A stretch of 64,000 bases of DNA from Bog-756 sp963704615 (GTDB taxonomy: Bacteria; Actinomycetota; Acidimicrobiia; Acidimicrobiales; RAAP-2): NCBI GenBank assembly GCA_963704615.1, contig OY969923.1, positions 2,232,001 to 2,296,000 on the forward strand. The letters run 5' to 3'. The position numbers were made by a program, and so were the translations under genes. The notes beneath the pieces were generated by a model that worked only from the letters and a program-made list of their open reading frames with translations, was not told the origin of the DNA and did no database searches. Below are positions 1 through 6,443 of the stretch, one piece after another. Within the stretch, counting starts at the first letter, position 1. Every line of letters begins with the position of its first letter.

Positions 1-2
1 TG

Positions 3-143
3 GTGACGGCGCCGGCAAGCGGGACCCTGGGTAATTGCCAAAGCGTGTCGGTGCAGGGCTTCAACGTTGTTGACTGGTCGGTGCTCGTTGGGTTGTTCGG
101 GATTGCCCTGGGAGCGATGTTCGTGCGGGCGGTGCTCGGGTGA
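3..143 (+). CDS. Small single-TM phage protein (pVII/pIX-like candidate)
   Basis: A 46-residue protein from GTG at base 3; the frame is open to the window edge, so the true start may lie further left. A short polar N-terminus is followed by one hydrophobic helix (about residues 24-43, VDWSVLVGLFGIALGAMF) and a short basic tail. Its stop overlaps the next start as GTGA. Size and single membrane span fit the minor coat proteins at the filamentous phage tip, but no sequence-level homology is claimed. Confidence 0.55.
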   Translation: MTAPASGTLGNCQSVSVQGFNVVDWSVLVGLFGIALGAMFVRAVLG

Positions 144-259
144 CGACGGCTCAGGCTTCGTATTTTTGGGTTGCCTTCTCGGCAGCGTCGGCGTTTGTGG
201 CGGTGTCGTGGGTGGCGCTGGTCGTTGTGCGGGTGTTTCGGCGGGTGTTTCGTGGTTGA
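140..259 (+). CDS. Small single-TM phage protein
   Basis: A 39-residue protein starting at GTG 140 inside the previous stop (GTGA overlap). Nearly the whole protein is one hydrophobic span (residues about 9-31, FSAASAFVAVSWVALVVV) followed by a strongly basic tail with five Arg residues. Positive-inside topology and size resemble inovirus pVII/pIX/pVIII-like proteins. The overlap implies translational coupling. Function is inferred from context only. Confidence 0.55.
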   Translation: MTTAQASYFWVAFSAASAFVAVSWVALVVVRVFRRVFRG

Positions 260-374
260 GGGCCGGATAGCTCGGTTGGTGCGGGTGGCGCCGTTGCTGA
301 CGTTGGGGGCCGTTATTGGGCTTGCCATCGCTCTGTCGTGGAGGACGGCGAGCCTTCGTAAGTGGGATGGGTGA
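252..374 (+). CDS. Small hydrophobic phage protein
   Basis: A frame of 40 residues with GTG start at 252 overlapping the previous stop (257-259). It has an Arg-containing N-terminus, one hydrophobic helix (about residues 13-28) and a basic C-terminus. A longer in-frame ATG at 171 exists but would overlap the preceding gene almost entirely, so the late GTG is preferred. It is supported mainly by the compact overlapping layout; no family is recognised. Confidence 0.4.
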   Translation: MVEGRIARLVRVAPLLTLGAVIGLAIALSWRTASLRKWDG

Positions 375-450
375 TCTGGCAATTGGTTTCTTTCTCGGTG
401 GTGCGGGTGCGGCCTTGCTTGGTCGTCTGTTGGCGGAGATATTTCGATAG
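367..450 (+). CDS. 27-residue hydrophobic micro-protein
   Basis: ATG at 367 overlaps the stop of the preceding frame (372-374) and the frame closes at 450. The product is a glycine/alanine-rich hydrophobic segment ending in a short charged tail. It continues the pattern of stacked tiny membrane ORFs before the coat gene. It is very short, so it may be non-coding. Confidence 0.3.
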   Translation: MGDLAIGFFLGGAGAALLGRLLAEIFR

Positions 451-519
451 GTCTGCTGAGGTGCTCTTTGCCTAGGAGTGTCTCGGTGTCGGCGGAAGGC
501 AGGAAGGAGAAGAAAGCAC

Positions 520-774
520 ATGCAAAAGGTCAATAGCGTGGCAGTTCGGGTTTTGGTCCCGTTGTCGCTCGTGGCTGCTGGGTTGGTGACGTTCATCGGC
601 ACGGCGGGAGCGACGACTTACGATCCGACCACGGATGCAACGAACATTGCTGATAGCACTGGCAGCCTTGCTGGTCCGGTTATCGCAGCGGTGTTCCTCG
701 GTGCTGTTGGGGTCATGGTTCTGTTCTGGGTTGTGGGATGGATTCGTGGGCTCCTGCATCGTCGGGGCAGCTGA
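520..774 (+). CDS. Major coat protein precursor (pVIII-like)
   Basis: An 84-residue protein with a textbook inovirus major-coat layout. It has a signal peptide (basic N-terminus, hydrophobic core, AxA-type site near residues 29-31), a short acidic mature N-terminus (several Asp, Thr and Ser), one membrane helix (about residues 55-75) and a basic C-terminus (RGLLHRRGS) that would face the DNA. ATG 520 is chosen because an AGGAG-like site lies just upstream (about 507-511). The predicted mature protein is about 53 residues, close to the usual 45-55 of pVIII proteins. A long inverted repeat follows the gene. Confidence 0.8.
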   Translation: MQKVNSVAVRVLVPLSLVAAGLVTFIGTAGATTYDPTTDATNIADSTGSLAGPVIAAVFLGAVGVMVLFWVVGWIRGLLHRRGS

Positions 775-782
775 GCTGTGGT

Positions 783-848
783 GTGAGGGGTCGGGTGGTT
801 CCATCCGCCGCCGTTGGTGGGCCAAGGCATTCGCCCCCGACCCCTCAC
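783..848 (+). terminator. Long hairpin after the coat gene (terminator or packaging-signal candidate)
   Basis: A perfect 13-bp inverted repeat, GTGAGGGGTCGGG at 783-795 and its complement at 836-848, flanks a 40-base loop between the coat gene and the next gene. There is no U-run, so it is not a classic intrinsic terminator. Filamentous phages often place a terminator after gene VIII, and a hairpin can also act as packaging signal. Which role applies here is unknown. Confidence 0.55.
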
Positions 849-869
849 ATCGCTTGAGAGGAGGTGGTT

Positions 870-1235
870 GTGTCACGTGGGACGAGGGTGTTGGTGGTTG
901 TCGTTGGGGTTGTTGCTATCGCTGCAGGTGTGGTTGTCGGTCTTGGTTTTGCACCTGTTCGTGGGCACGCCACTGTGATCGAGCCTGTTCCTCTGTTGCA
1001 GCTGGTGTCGTATACCGATCCGTACGGTTCGTCTGATCCCGGTGGTGCATCCACGCTGACCACTGATCCTGGTTTGGTTGCTGGCTCGTACCCGATGGGT
1101 GATGGTGCTACCGAGGTGGGCAATGGCGTTGATGGTCTGTCGGTGGTTCCGGTCGTGATGCTGGGGGGAGTGTTGGCTCTCCTGCCCTTGTGGTGGGTCG
1201 TGCGTTGGTTTGCGGGGTTGTTCAGTGGTGGCTGA
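870..1235 (+). CDS. Minor coat-like membrane protein
   Basis: A 121-residue protein. GTG 870 is selected because a perfect AGGAGG (859-864) sits five bases upstream; an in-frame GTG at 864 lies inside that site. An N-terminal hydrophobic segment (signal peptide or TM, residues about 7-30) is followed by a polar extracytoplasmic middle rich in Gly, Ser, Thr and Asp, then a second hydrophobic helix (about 94-116) with Trp residues. It lies between the coat-gene hairpin and the assembly genes. No family is recognised; a minor virion or assembly role is inferred. Confidence 0.6.
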   Translation: MSRGTRVLVVVVGVVAIAAGVVVGLGFAPVRGHATVIEPVPLLQLVSYTDPYGSSDPGGASTLTTDPGLVAGSYPMGDGATEVGNGVDGLSVVPVVMLGGVLALLPLWWVVRWFAGLFSGG

Positions 1236-1533
1236 CTTCACCCTGGGTAGTGGGCCGTTCCTTTCTCAGGTGGCGCCTTGGTCTTGGGGTCAGTTCTGTT
1301 TGATGGTGGGTGTGTTGGTCGTTCGTGAGGCTGAGTCGGCTCGGGCTTATTCGGGTGTGGTTGCTCCTGCTCGTGACGTGTTGACTTGTGCAGCTCGTCA
1401 AGGTGGGCCGGTGGTTTCTGCCGGGTTGATCGGGTGGGTGTATGCGCTTGGGTTTCCTCTGTCGGCGTTGGGATTTGCATCTGGTGTGAGTCGGTGGGCT
1501 AGTAGTTGGGAGGCTCGTCGGTGTTTGGCGTAA
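1228..1533 (+). CDS. Phage membrane-associated protein, unknown
   Basis: A protein of about 101 residues starting at GTG 1228 (or 1225) and overlapping the preceding stop at 1233-1235. It has a Trp/Phe/Pro-rich N-terminus, a hydrophobic segment around residues 20-29, a polar middle, and a Gly/Ala/Leu-rich hydrophobic segment (about 64-85) before a Trp/Arg-containing end. It is probably a membrane protein. Its tight overlap with neighbours on both sides places it in the virion/assembly operon. Confidence 0.5.
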   Translation: MADFTLGSGPFLSQVAPWSWGQFCLMVGVLVVREAESARAYSGVVAPARDVLTCAARQGGPVVSAGLIGWVYALGFPLSALGFASGVSRWASSWEARRCLA

Positions 1534-1622
1534 GGCGGTTTGGTCGCTATCTCATTTGTTTTTTGGTGGCCGGAGGGTTGTGGCGGTTGTTTTATGCCTT
1601 GAAGGACGGCCATCGCTTATGA
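1521..1622 (+). CDS. 33-residue single-TM micro-protein
   Basis: GTG 1521 overlaps the end of the previous gene (stop 1531-1533), and its stop (1620-1622) overlaps the ATG of the next gene as ATGA. The product has basic residues, then one hydrophobic helix (YLICFLVAGGLWRLFY) and a charged tail. Overlaps on both sides suggest translational coupling. Confidence 0.5.
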   Translation: MFGVRRFGRYLICFLVAGGLWRLFYALKDGHRL

Positions 1623-2005
1623 CGGCGACTGCGGTCGAAGATGGGGAGTGGTTCGACTGTGAGCGGTGCGGTTACTCGTTTCCGCCCGTGGCGTTGTCTG
1701 ATGAGCCGGTGGGGTTTCGTCTCTGTCGGGTCTGTGTGCGTGTCTTAGGTCGTGGGCGTCGGACGGAGCTGGTATATCCAGCGGGCTTCCTGGGGGCTCT
1801 CGTGAGGTCCTGTGGGGGTTATGGAGGTGTGAGGGTTGAGGAGGGAGTTTCACGGGGGGCCGTCGTTGGTTATCACGCTGTGCCTTATTCGTTTAGCGGC
1901 CCGTGCCTGAATTGGTGGACAGGCTGGGGGGAGTGGGTTGGTCTGCTGCTGCTTTTTGTTGTCGTGTTCTTGTTCATTCTGTGGCAAGTGGGGTCGTGGT
2001 CGTGA
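1619..2005 (+). CDS. Zinc-ribbon protein with C-terminal membrane anchor
   Basis: A 128-residue protein starting at ATG 1619, preceded by GAAGGA and overlapping the previous stop. A CxxC pair (CERCGY, near residue 14) and a second (CRVC, near 36) form a likely zinc ribbon. The C-terminus carries one strong membrane helix (about residues 104-124, GLLLLFVVVFLFILW). It sits directly before the Zot-like ATPase, whose start overlaps its stop (GTGA). Because that ATPase lacks an obvious membrane helix, this protein may anchor it, a split version of the pI/pXI arrangement (inference). Confidence 0.6.
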   Translation: MTATAVEDGEWFDCERCGYSFPPVALSDEPVGFRLCRVCVRVLGRGRRTELVYPAGFLGALVRSCGGYGGVRVEEGVSRGAVVGYHAVPYSFSGPCLNWWTGWGEWVGLLLLFVVVFLFILWQVGSWS

Positions 2006-2799
2006 CGGCTCCCATCACTGCTTTTGTCGGGTACAACGGCGGCGGGAAGACGTTGGCTGCGGTGCTGTTTTCGTGTCTCCCCGCTTTGCGCCGGGGCATC
2101 CCCGTGGTGTCGTCCGTCGATATTGACCATGAGTTGTTCGTCCCCTTGAAGTCCTGGCGGGAGATTTGGGGTCTCAAGCATTGCGTGTTGTTGCTTGATG
2201 ACGTGACGGCTCAATTCCCGGCTCGTGGGGCGATGACTGTTCCCCCTCAGTTGGTGGTGAAGATGAACACTCTTCGTCACGATGACGTGCAGGTGATTTG
2301 GACGGCTCCGAGCTGGAGGAGGGCTGATATTGCCCTTCGGGAAGTGACGCAGGAGGTAACGGAGTGTCGGGGGTTTATGCCGGATGCGTGGATGCGGGAG
2401 CGGAAGGTTGCAAGCAGCTGGGTCTTGAATGCACCGAAGTTGAAGGTGGGCGGTGCTCGTGTGAGGTCGAATCCGATGTGGCGGCCGAATCGTTTGTTTC
2501 GGTTCGTGACGTACGACGCAACCAAGTTCACTGAGTACACCGAGGAGAAGGTGAAAAATATCAGGCCGAAGCGTCGGGCTTGGTACTACCGCCCGTGGCA
2601 TTCTGAGCAGTTTTTGTATGACACGTTGGCTCCGGTGAATTTGCTTGATCACGTGGACGAGGGCGGATGGTGTTTGGTCTGCGGCGGGAAGCGCCGTACT
2701 CGCTCGTGTGCTTGCATGAGTTCTTCAGGGGGAGGCCAAGCGAGCAGGGCGGAGCCTGTGAGCTTGGCCGACCTGATGGATTTGGGAGCACCCGGGTGA
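2002..2799 (+). CDS. Zot/pI-family phage assembly ATPase
   Basis: A 265-residue protein of the Zonular occludens toxin (Zot, PF05707-type) family that drives filamentous phage extrusion. Walker A is GYNGGGKT (residues 10-17) and Walker B is LLLDD (about 63-67). A conserved-type stretch follows (RHDDVQVIWTAPSWRRAD, about 92-109), including the sensor-like VIWTA. GTG 2002 overlaps the upstream stop as GTGA. Unlike classical pI/Zot there is no evident transmembrane helix; instead the C-terminus has a Cys cluster (CLVC followed by CAC). It lies between the zinc-ribbon membrane protein and the pIII-like gene. Confidence 0.85.
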   Translation: MTAPITAFVGYNGGGKTLAAVLFSCLPALRRGIPVVSSVDIDHELFVPLKSWREIWGLKHCVLLLDDVTAQFPARGAMTVPPQLVVKMNTLRHDDVQVIWTAPSWRRADIALREVTQEVTECRGFMPDAWMRERKVASSWVLNAPKLKVGGARVRSNPMWRPNRLFRFVTYDATKFTEYTEEKVKNIRPKRRAWYYRPWHSEQFLYDTLAPVNLLDHVDEGGWCLVCGGKRRTRSCACMSSSGGGQASRAEPVSLADLMDLGAPG

Positions 2800-4670
2800 G
2801 TCGGCGAGCGGCGCTGACCGGCGCCTCCGGTGTCGTCGTGCTCGTGTGCTTGGTGGTGTTTTCTTCGGTGGCTGGCGCTACTCCTACGGAGATCACGTCA
2901 CTCCCTTGGGGCGGGGTGCCGTCGTCTGCGTACAGTGCGGACGGGTTTGCCTCTCCTGCTCCTGAAGGTCAGTGCAATTTGAAGGAGATTCTTCCTGATC
3001 CCGGTGGTGATGGGAATTGGGGTATTTCGATTGGGTGTCAGGCTGCTGTGCCTACGGATAGTTGGTCTGATATTTCGTCGCATGAGTGGGCGCCCGATAT
3101 TGACATTCCTGGGGCGACGTGTGGGTCTGGTCCTTTTAATCCCAGTTGTGGGATTGATCCTCAGGGGTTCGTGAACCTTGGTGACGTTCAAGATAATGGG
3201 TCGTATTCGATTGGGGCGTTTTCTTCTAGTCCGGCTGGTGACTGTGTGCGGGTGTTGTATGTGTCGGGATCGAGTCCTTTAGAAGGGGATATGACCGGGA
3301 CCAGTTGTGATCCTGGTGAGGCTTTGGCTAGTGGTCAGGACTGTGCATCGTTTACGTCTGGTCAATGCACCATTGGTTCTGAGCCTGTCTCGATGATTTG
3401 TCGTTATAACTCGGCGACCCTTGGGTCAACGGGAACCGTGTTTGATTCGGTCACGTACTGGCCGTTGCAGTTTCAGGTTGATTGTGAGTTTTACAATCAG
3501 GGTGGCGGAACGATTCTTAACTCGTCGGGGTCGACCTTGGCCGACTGTGATTTCTCAGACGCTGCTGCTGATGCTTCCTTCAATGGTTCGGCCGGTGAAA
3601 CTGACATGACGGTGGATAGCACCTGTGTCTCGTCCGCTGGTGATACCGAGGCGTCTGTTCCCGACCACTATTGGGTCGGTGGCTCTCCGACTGAGACGGG
3701 GGGAGCTGATTGTCAGCTGGGTACGATCACAACGACAGATGGCGGAACCGGCGACAGTCTTGATGAGCAAGCAGGTCACACTTACAGCTACACGGTGACG
3801 TACTCCGGTGAAGCGTCGTACATTTTGGCTGACCCTGGGGACTATGGTCAGGCAGATTTCACTACTCAGGATGTGGGTATCTACACCTATAGTCTTGCTC
3901 CCGACACGACGATTGCTACGGCCACCGGTTCTCCTCAGACGGTGACCATCACCCCCGATAAATCAGGCACGTTTTATCCGAATTTCTATTGCGTCGATTC
4001 GGACGGCAACCTTTATCGGTGGGGGGAGCTGGGGGGTCTCGGCACGGTCGGTGACGACGACGGTGGCTCTGGTGGGTCACAGGATTACACCTGTAATTCG
4101 GCGGGGTGTTGGGTGAATCTTGGAACGTGTGTGAGTGGCGCTGGGTTGGGGGTTGATCCGTCGTCGTGGGTTCCTGGTCTGATTACTGATATGGGGTGCT
4201 TGTTGAGTTGGGCGTTCCTGCCGCACTCCATATCTACGTCGGCTCTTTCCAGTCCGTTTACCACGACTTTTCCGGGGACCTGGGTTGCCGATGGTGTTGA
4301 TGCCATGGGGACGCTCTATGCGGGTCTGAGTGGGGGTATCTCCGGCTCTGCGTGTGATGCACCGGGGATCAACAGTGGTGCCCATGGGATGGATGGCTAT
4401 TCCATCCCGGCAATCAGTTTTCAGTTCCCGGCGCCAGCTTCGTTGGGTTGTAGTGGGCCTGATGCGACGACGGGGGGTGAGCTGTTCGGGGCTCGTCAGT
4501 TCATCCGTGACGCTTTCGAGTTGTTCGTATGGTTAGGGGCGCTGTTCTTGGTGTGGCGGATGATGCCTTGGAATCGGAATAGCAATGATGACATTCCCGG
4601 TCTCGGTCCCGCCGATGGCGATTTTGTTAGCTCTGGTGGTCAAAGCGCCTACACGTACACGGTCGACTGA
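2796..4670 (+). CDS. Large secreted virion protein, pIII-like adsorption protein candidate
   Basis: A 624-residue protein from GTG 2796, overlapping the Zot stop (GTGA). It has a signal peptide (Arg-rich N-terminus, hydrophobic core, VAGA site near residue 28), then a long Cys-, Gly-, Ser-, Thr- and Asp-rich ectodomain with many paired cysteines. A C-terminal membrane helix (about 572-592, LFVWLGALFLVWRMM) and a short tail complete it. This N-signal/C-anchor layout is that of filamentous phage pIII attachment proteins, which hold the virion to the membrane until release and later bind the host receptor. The ectodomain itself is not recognised. Confidence 0.7.
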   Translation: MSRRAALTGASGVVVLVCLVVFSSVAGATPTEITSLPWGGVPSSAYSADGFASPAPEGQCNLKEILPDPGGDGNWGISIGCQAAVPTDSWSDISSHEWAPDIDIPGATCGSGPFNPSCGIDPQGFVNLGDVQDNGSYSIGAFSSSPAGDCVRVLYVSGSSPLEGDMTGTSCDPGEALASGQDCASFTSGQCTIGSEPVSMICRYNSATLGSTGTVFDSVTYWPLQFQVDCEFYNQGGGTILNSSGSTLADCDFSDAAADASFNGSAGETDMTVDSTCVSSAGDTEASVPDHYWVGGSPTETGGADCQLGTITTTDGGTGDSLDEQAGHTYSYTVTYSGEASYILADPGDYGQADFTTQDVGIYTYSLAPDTTIATATGSPQTVTITPDKSGTFYPNFYCVDSDGNLYRWGELGGLGTVGDDDGGSGGSQDYTCNSAGCWVNLGTCVSGAGLGVDPSSWVPGLITDMGCLLSWAFLPHSISTSALSSPFTTTFPGTWVADGVDAMGTLYAGLSGGISGSACDAPGINSGAHGMDGYSIPAISFQFPAPASLGCSGPDATTGGELFGARQFIRDAFELFVWLGALFLVWRMMPWNRNSNDDIPGLGPADGDFVSSGGQSAYTYTVD

Positions 4671-4945
4671 TGGTTATTGTCAATATTGTTGGGCTCTTTG
4701 AATCGCTGATTTATACGCTGCTATCAGTGATTCCTGACCCCTCGGTGCCGGGTCTCAATTCATTGGCGACCACGGTTGTCGGTGAGAGCTGGTTTGGATA
4801 TCTCGGGTGGGTCAACGATTACATCCCGCTTGACGCCATGGTGGCGGCGGCGTTGATGGTTGTTGGCGTGTGGTCGGTGATGTGGGTTGTCAAGTTGGTG
4901 ATCTGGTTGCTTGGGAAGTTTCACGTGTTCGGAGCTGGGGAGTGA
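4670..4945 (+). CDS. pVI-like minor coat protein
   Basis: A 91-residue, very hydrophobic protein starting at ATG 4670, sharing one base with the previous stop (TGATG). Hydrophobic stretches at about residues 2-22 and 55-84 flank a loop with Trp, Asn and Asp; the C-terminus is KFHVFGAGE. Size, hydrophobicity and position right after the pIII-like gene match gene VI-type (DUF2523-like) proteins, which form the virion end with pIII. Confidence 0.65.
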   Translation: MVIVNIVGLFESLIYTLLSVIPDPSVPGLNSLATTVVGESWFGYLGWVNDYIPLDAMVAAALMVVGVWSVMWVVKLVIWLLGKFHVFGAGE

Positions 4946-5204
4946 CTTCTGGTGGTGTTCGAATGAGGAGTTCTGTTAGGGCAAGCAGGGTGCAGCCGAT
5001 GCCGACTGTAGCCAGGCTTAACAATCCTCCAAGTGTGCCGATACAGAGGGGCCAATAGTGGTTCCAACCGTTGGTCGGAATCTGCCCTGCGTTTTGGTGG
5101 AACCAGAGGAAGGGCATCCCGATGGAGACAGGTAGTCCGACTACTCCAATTACGACTAAAAGGTGGCCGGTGCCGCTTGCGTCTTTGGCGTACGGATCTC
5201 GCAT
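4890..5204 (-). CDS. Possible minus-strand two-TM protein
   Basis: A 104-residue frame opposite the phage operon, overlapping the last 56 bases of the pVI-like gene. Two clear hydrophobic spans (VVIGVVGLPVSIGMPFLWF and IGTLGGLLSLATVGIGCTLL) argue that it is real, and no convincing plus-strand gene fills 4946-5234. Such a divergent small membrane gene could be an immunity or superinfection factor, but that is speculation. Ribosome binding site is weak. Confidence 0.45.
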   Translation of the reverse strand: MRDPYAKDASGTGHLLVVIGVVGLPVSIGMPFLWFHQNAGQIPTNGWNHYWPLCIGTLGGLLSLATVGIGCTLLALTELLIRTPPEVTPQLRTRETSQATRSPT

Positions 5205-5234
5205 AGTTGCTCATCGGCTGGTGGGGGGTGCTTC

Positions 5235-5462
5235 TTGAGTGAGCGTTCTCGTGCGCAATATCGGCGGTATTTGCAGTCTCCTGGCTGGCGCCGTCGCCGA
5301 CGTCGAGCTGTGAAGCGGGCTCGCGGTCGTTGTGAGGATTGTGGTCGTCGTGTGTCGTCGTTTCAGGTTCACCACTTGACTTATCGTCATCGGGGTCGAG
5401 AGCGCCGGCGAGAGCTGCGGGCCCTTTGCGGGTCGTGTCATCGGCGTAGGCATGGGCTCTGA
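5235..5462 (+). CDS. Small HNH endonuclease
   Basis: About 75 residues from TTG 5235 (an earlier in-frame GTG at 5163 would add 24 residues). A very basic N-terminus (WRRRRRRAVKRARG) precedes a zinc-binding HNH module: CxxC (CEDC), the HH of VHHLTYRHRG, and a second CxxC (CGSC) followed by HRRRHG. HNH nucleases are common in phages, where they nick or cut DNA in replication, packaging or homing. In a filamentous phage one is less usual. Its stop shares bases with the next ATG (TGATG). Confidence 0.7.
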   Translation: MSERSRAQYRRYLQSPGWRRRRRRAVKRARGRCEDCGRRVSSFQVHHLTYRHRGRERRRELRALCGSCHRRRHGL

Positions 5463-5698
5463 TGGGGCGAGGTTCTAAGACGGTGTGGCAGGACCCTGGT
5501 CGTACGGAGGCCGATTGGGCCTGTGAGGATCTTGCCGTGCTGGTGGCTCGGCGTGCCGATCTCGAGAGGGATATTGATCGTCTGGTGGTTCGTGCTCGTG
5601 ATGAGGGGGCCAAGTGGGGTCGGATTGGGGCTGTCCTTGGAATCACAGTTGAGGGGGTCCGTTACCGGTATAAGCGGATGCGGGGGGTGGTGCTGTGA
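5462..5698 (+). CDS. Helix-turn-helix protein
   Basis: 78 residues. An N-terminal acidic/helical part (about 20-45) leads into WGRIGAVLGITVEGVRYRYKR, which reads as a helix-turn-helix with a basic recognition helix, similar to sigma-70 region 4-like or small phage regulators. ATG 5462 overlaps the HNH stop and the gene's own stop overlaps the next GTG. A role as phage transcriptional regulator is inferred. Confidence 0.6.
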   Translation: MGRGSKTVWQDPGRTEADWACEDLAVLVARRADLERDIDRLVVRARDEGAKWGRIGAVLGITVEGVRYRYKRMRGVVL

Positions 5699-5910
5699 GT
5701 GTGGGTCCTGTTGTTGCTGGTCATGCCTCTAGTGCGTCGAAGGGCGTAGAGAAGACCCTGGGGGCCGCTGGAAGCGGTTTGGTGCGGACGGCTGGGCACT
5801 TGGTCCCGTTGCATATTTTGGAGGACCTGGGGGCTTTGGTGGCCGTCTGTGTGTTGGGGGGCCTTGTGATGATTCGTCGGTACCTCAAGAGAGGGCCTGT
5901 TCGGCAGTAA
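5695..5910 (+). CDS. Small single-TM protein closing the phage operon
   Basis: 71 residues from GTG 5695, overlapping the previous stop. A polar Gly/Ser/Ala-rich N-terminal half is followed by one hydrophobic helix (about residues 43-59, LGALVAVCVLGGLVMI) and a basic tail (RRYLKRGPVRQ). It is the last gene before the terminator. No family recognised. Confidence 0.55.
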   Translation: MSVGPVVAGHASSASKGVEKTLGAAGSGLVRTAGHLVPLHILEDLGALVAVCVLGGLVMIRRYLKRGPVRQ

Positions 5911-5915
5911 CGGAA

Positions 5916-5943
5916 AGAGCCCCCGGGGGTAACCGAGGGCTCT
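5916..5943 (+). terminator. Hairpin terminator at the end of the phage operon
   Basis: AGAGCCC (5916-5922) pairs with GGGCTCT (5937-5943); an alternative inner stem CCCCC/GGGGG lies at 5920-5929. It begins 6 bases after the last phage stop codon. No long T-run follows, so efficiency is uncertain. Confidence 0.65.
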
Positions 5944-6443
5944 CTCATGGAGGTTGGTGTTCACAGCACCTTCCACCGTGACAAACAACGGAGATAGGCC
6001 CACGTTGCTTGACGCAAAACAGGGTATCGCCTTATCAGGCTCGATTCATGCCAGAATTAATCAGCGGGGCAACCTTCCTGGTCGGAAGCGCTCAACCGCC
6101 GATAATCAATATTATGTCAGGTTCAGAATTACGTTAAGTCAGATGGAGATACTGCGAACACGTGTTTGCACTCTCCAGCTCGATCGGCATATCCTCCTAA
6201 GCGAGTTTCAGGACGAGGCACTGACTCGGCTGCCAGACAAGTTTCGTCGACTGGTGGGCCGAGACCAGGTCGTATGGTTCGCATGAATGCCAAAACGACA
6301 AAAGCGACGCTGTAGAGGCTGACGAAAGCCTTGGGCGCCCGGAAGGCATCCCAGGTACAGCGGTAGGATCGCGGGTTGTAGCCCCGAAACATAGCGACAC
6401 GGGTCCGGACGGGTCGGAGGTAGCTAACTCCGAGGTATCTGTC
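5944..6443. other. Intergenic stretch around the dif-like site
   Basis: About 500 bases with no convincing gene. Weak frames on both strands (5954-6286 plus, 6129-6593 minus) have no recognisable domain and conflict with each other and with the gene starting at 6444. The dif-like site is the only structured element found. Confidence 0.5.
6095..6122 (+). other. dif: dif-like XerC/XerD recombination site (phage/chromosome junction)
   Basis: A 28-bp site with the dif layout: an 11-bp XerC-type arm ACCGCCGATAA, a 6-bp centre TCAATA, and an 11-bp XerD-type arm TTATGTCAGGT. The two arms are imperfect inverted repeats (TTAT...GGT shared). The CGATAA and TTATGTCA cores match the general bacterial/actinobacterial dif consensus as I remember it. 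It lies about 150 bases downstream of the filamentous prophage terminator, where an attR formed by Xer-mediated integration would be expected. The flanking 5950-6130 stretch is AT-richer than its surroundings. Confidence 0.75.

Larger units (their letters stand above)
1..6122 (+). mobile_element. Filamentous (inovirus-type) prophage, right-hand part
   Basis: All genes from base 3 to 5910, except one possible minus-strand ORF, run on the plus strand and overlap by 1-11 bases or nearly abut. The order is small membrane proteins, major coat protein, hairpin, minor coat-like proteins, Zot-type ATPase, pIII-like protein, pVI-like protein, HNH, HTH and a small membrane protein, followed by a terminator and a dif-like site. 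The plus strand is conspicuously G+T-rich until about 5950, fitting an ssDNA phage. No replication initiator or left boundary is seen; both should lie to the left. Filamentous phages that integrate at dif via XerC/XerD are known (CTXphi is the classic case). That this copy is still active is not shown. Confidence 0.85.
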
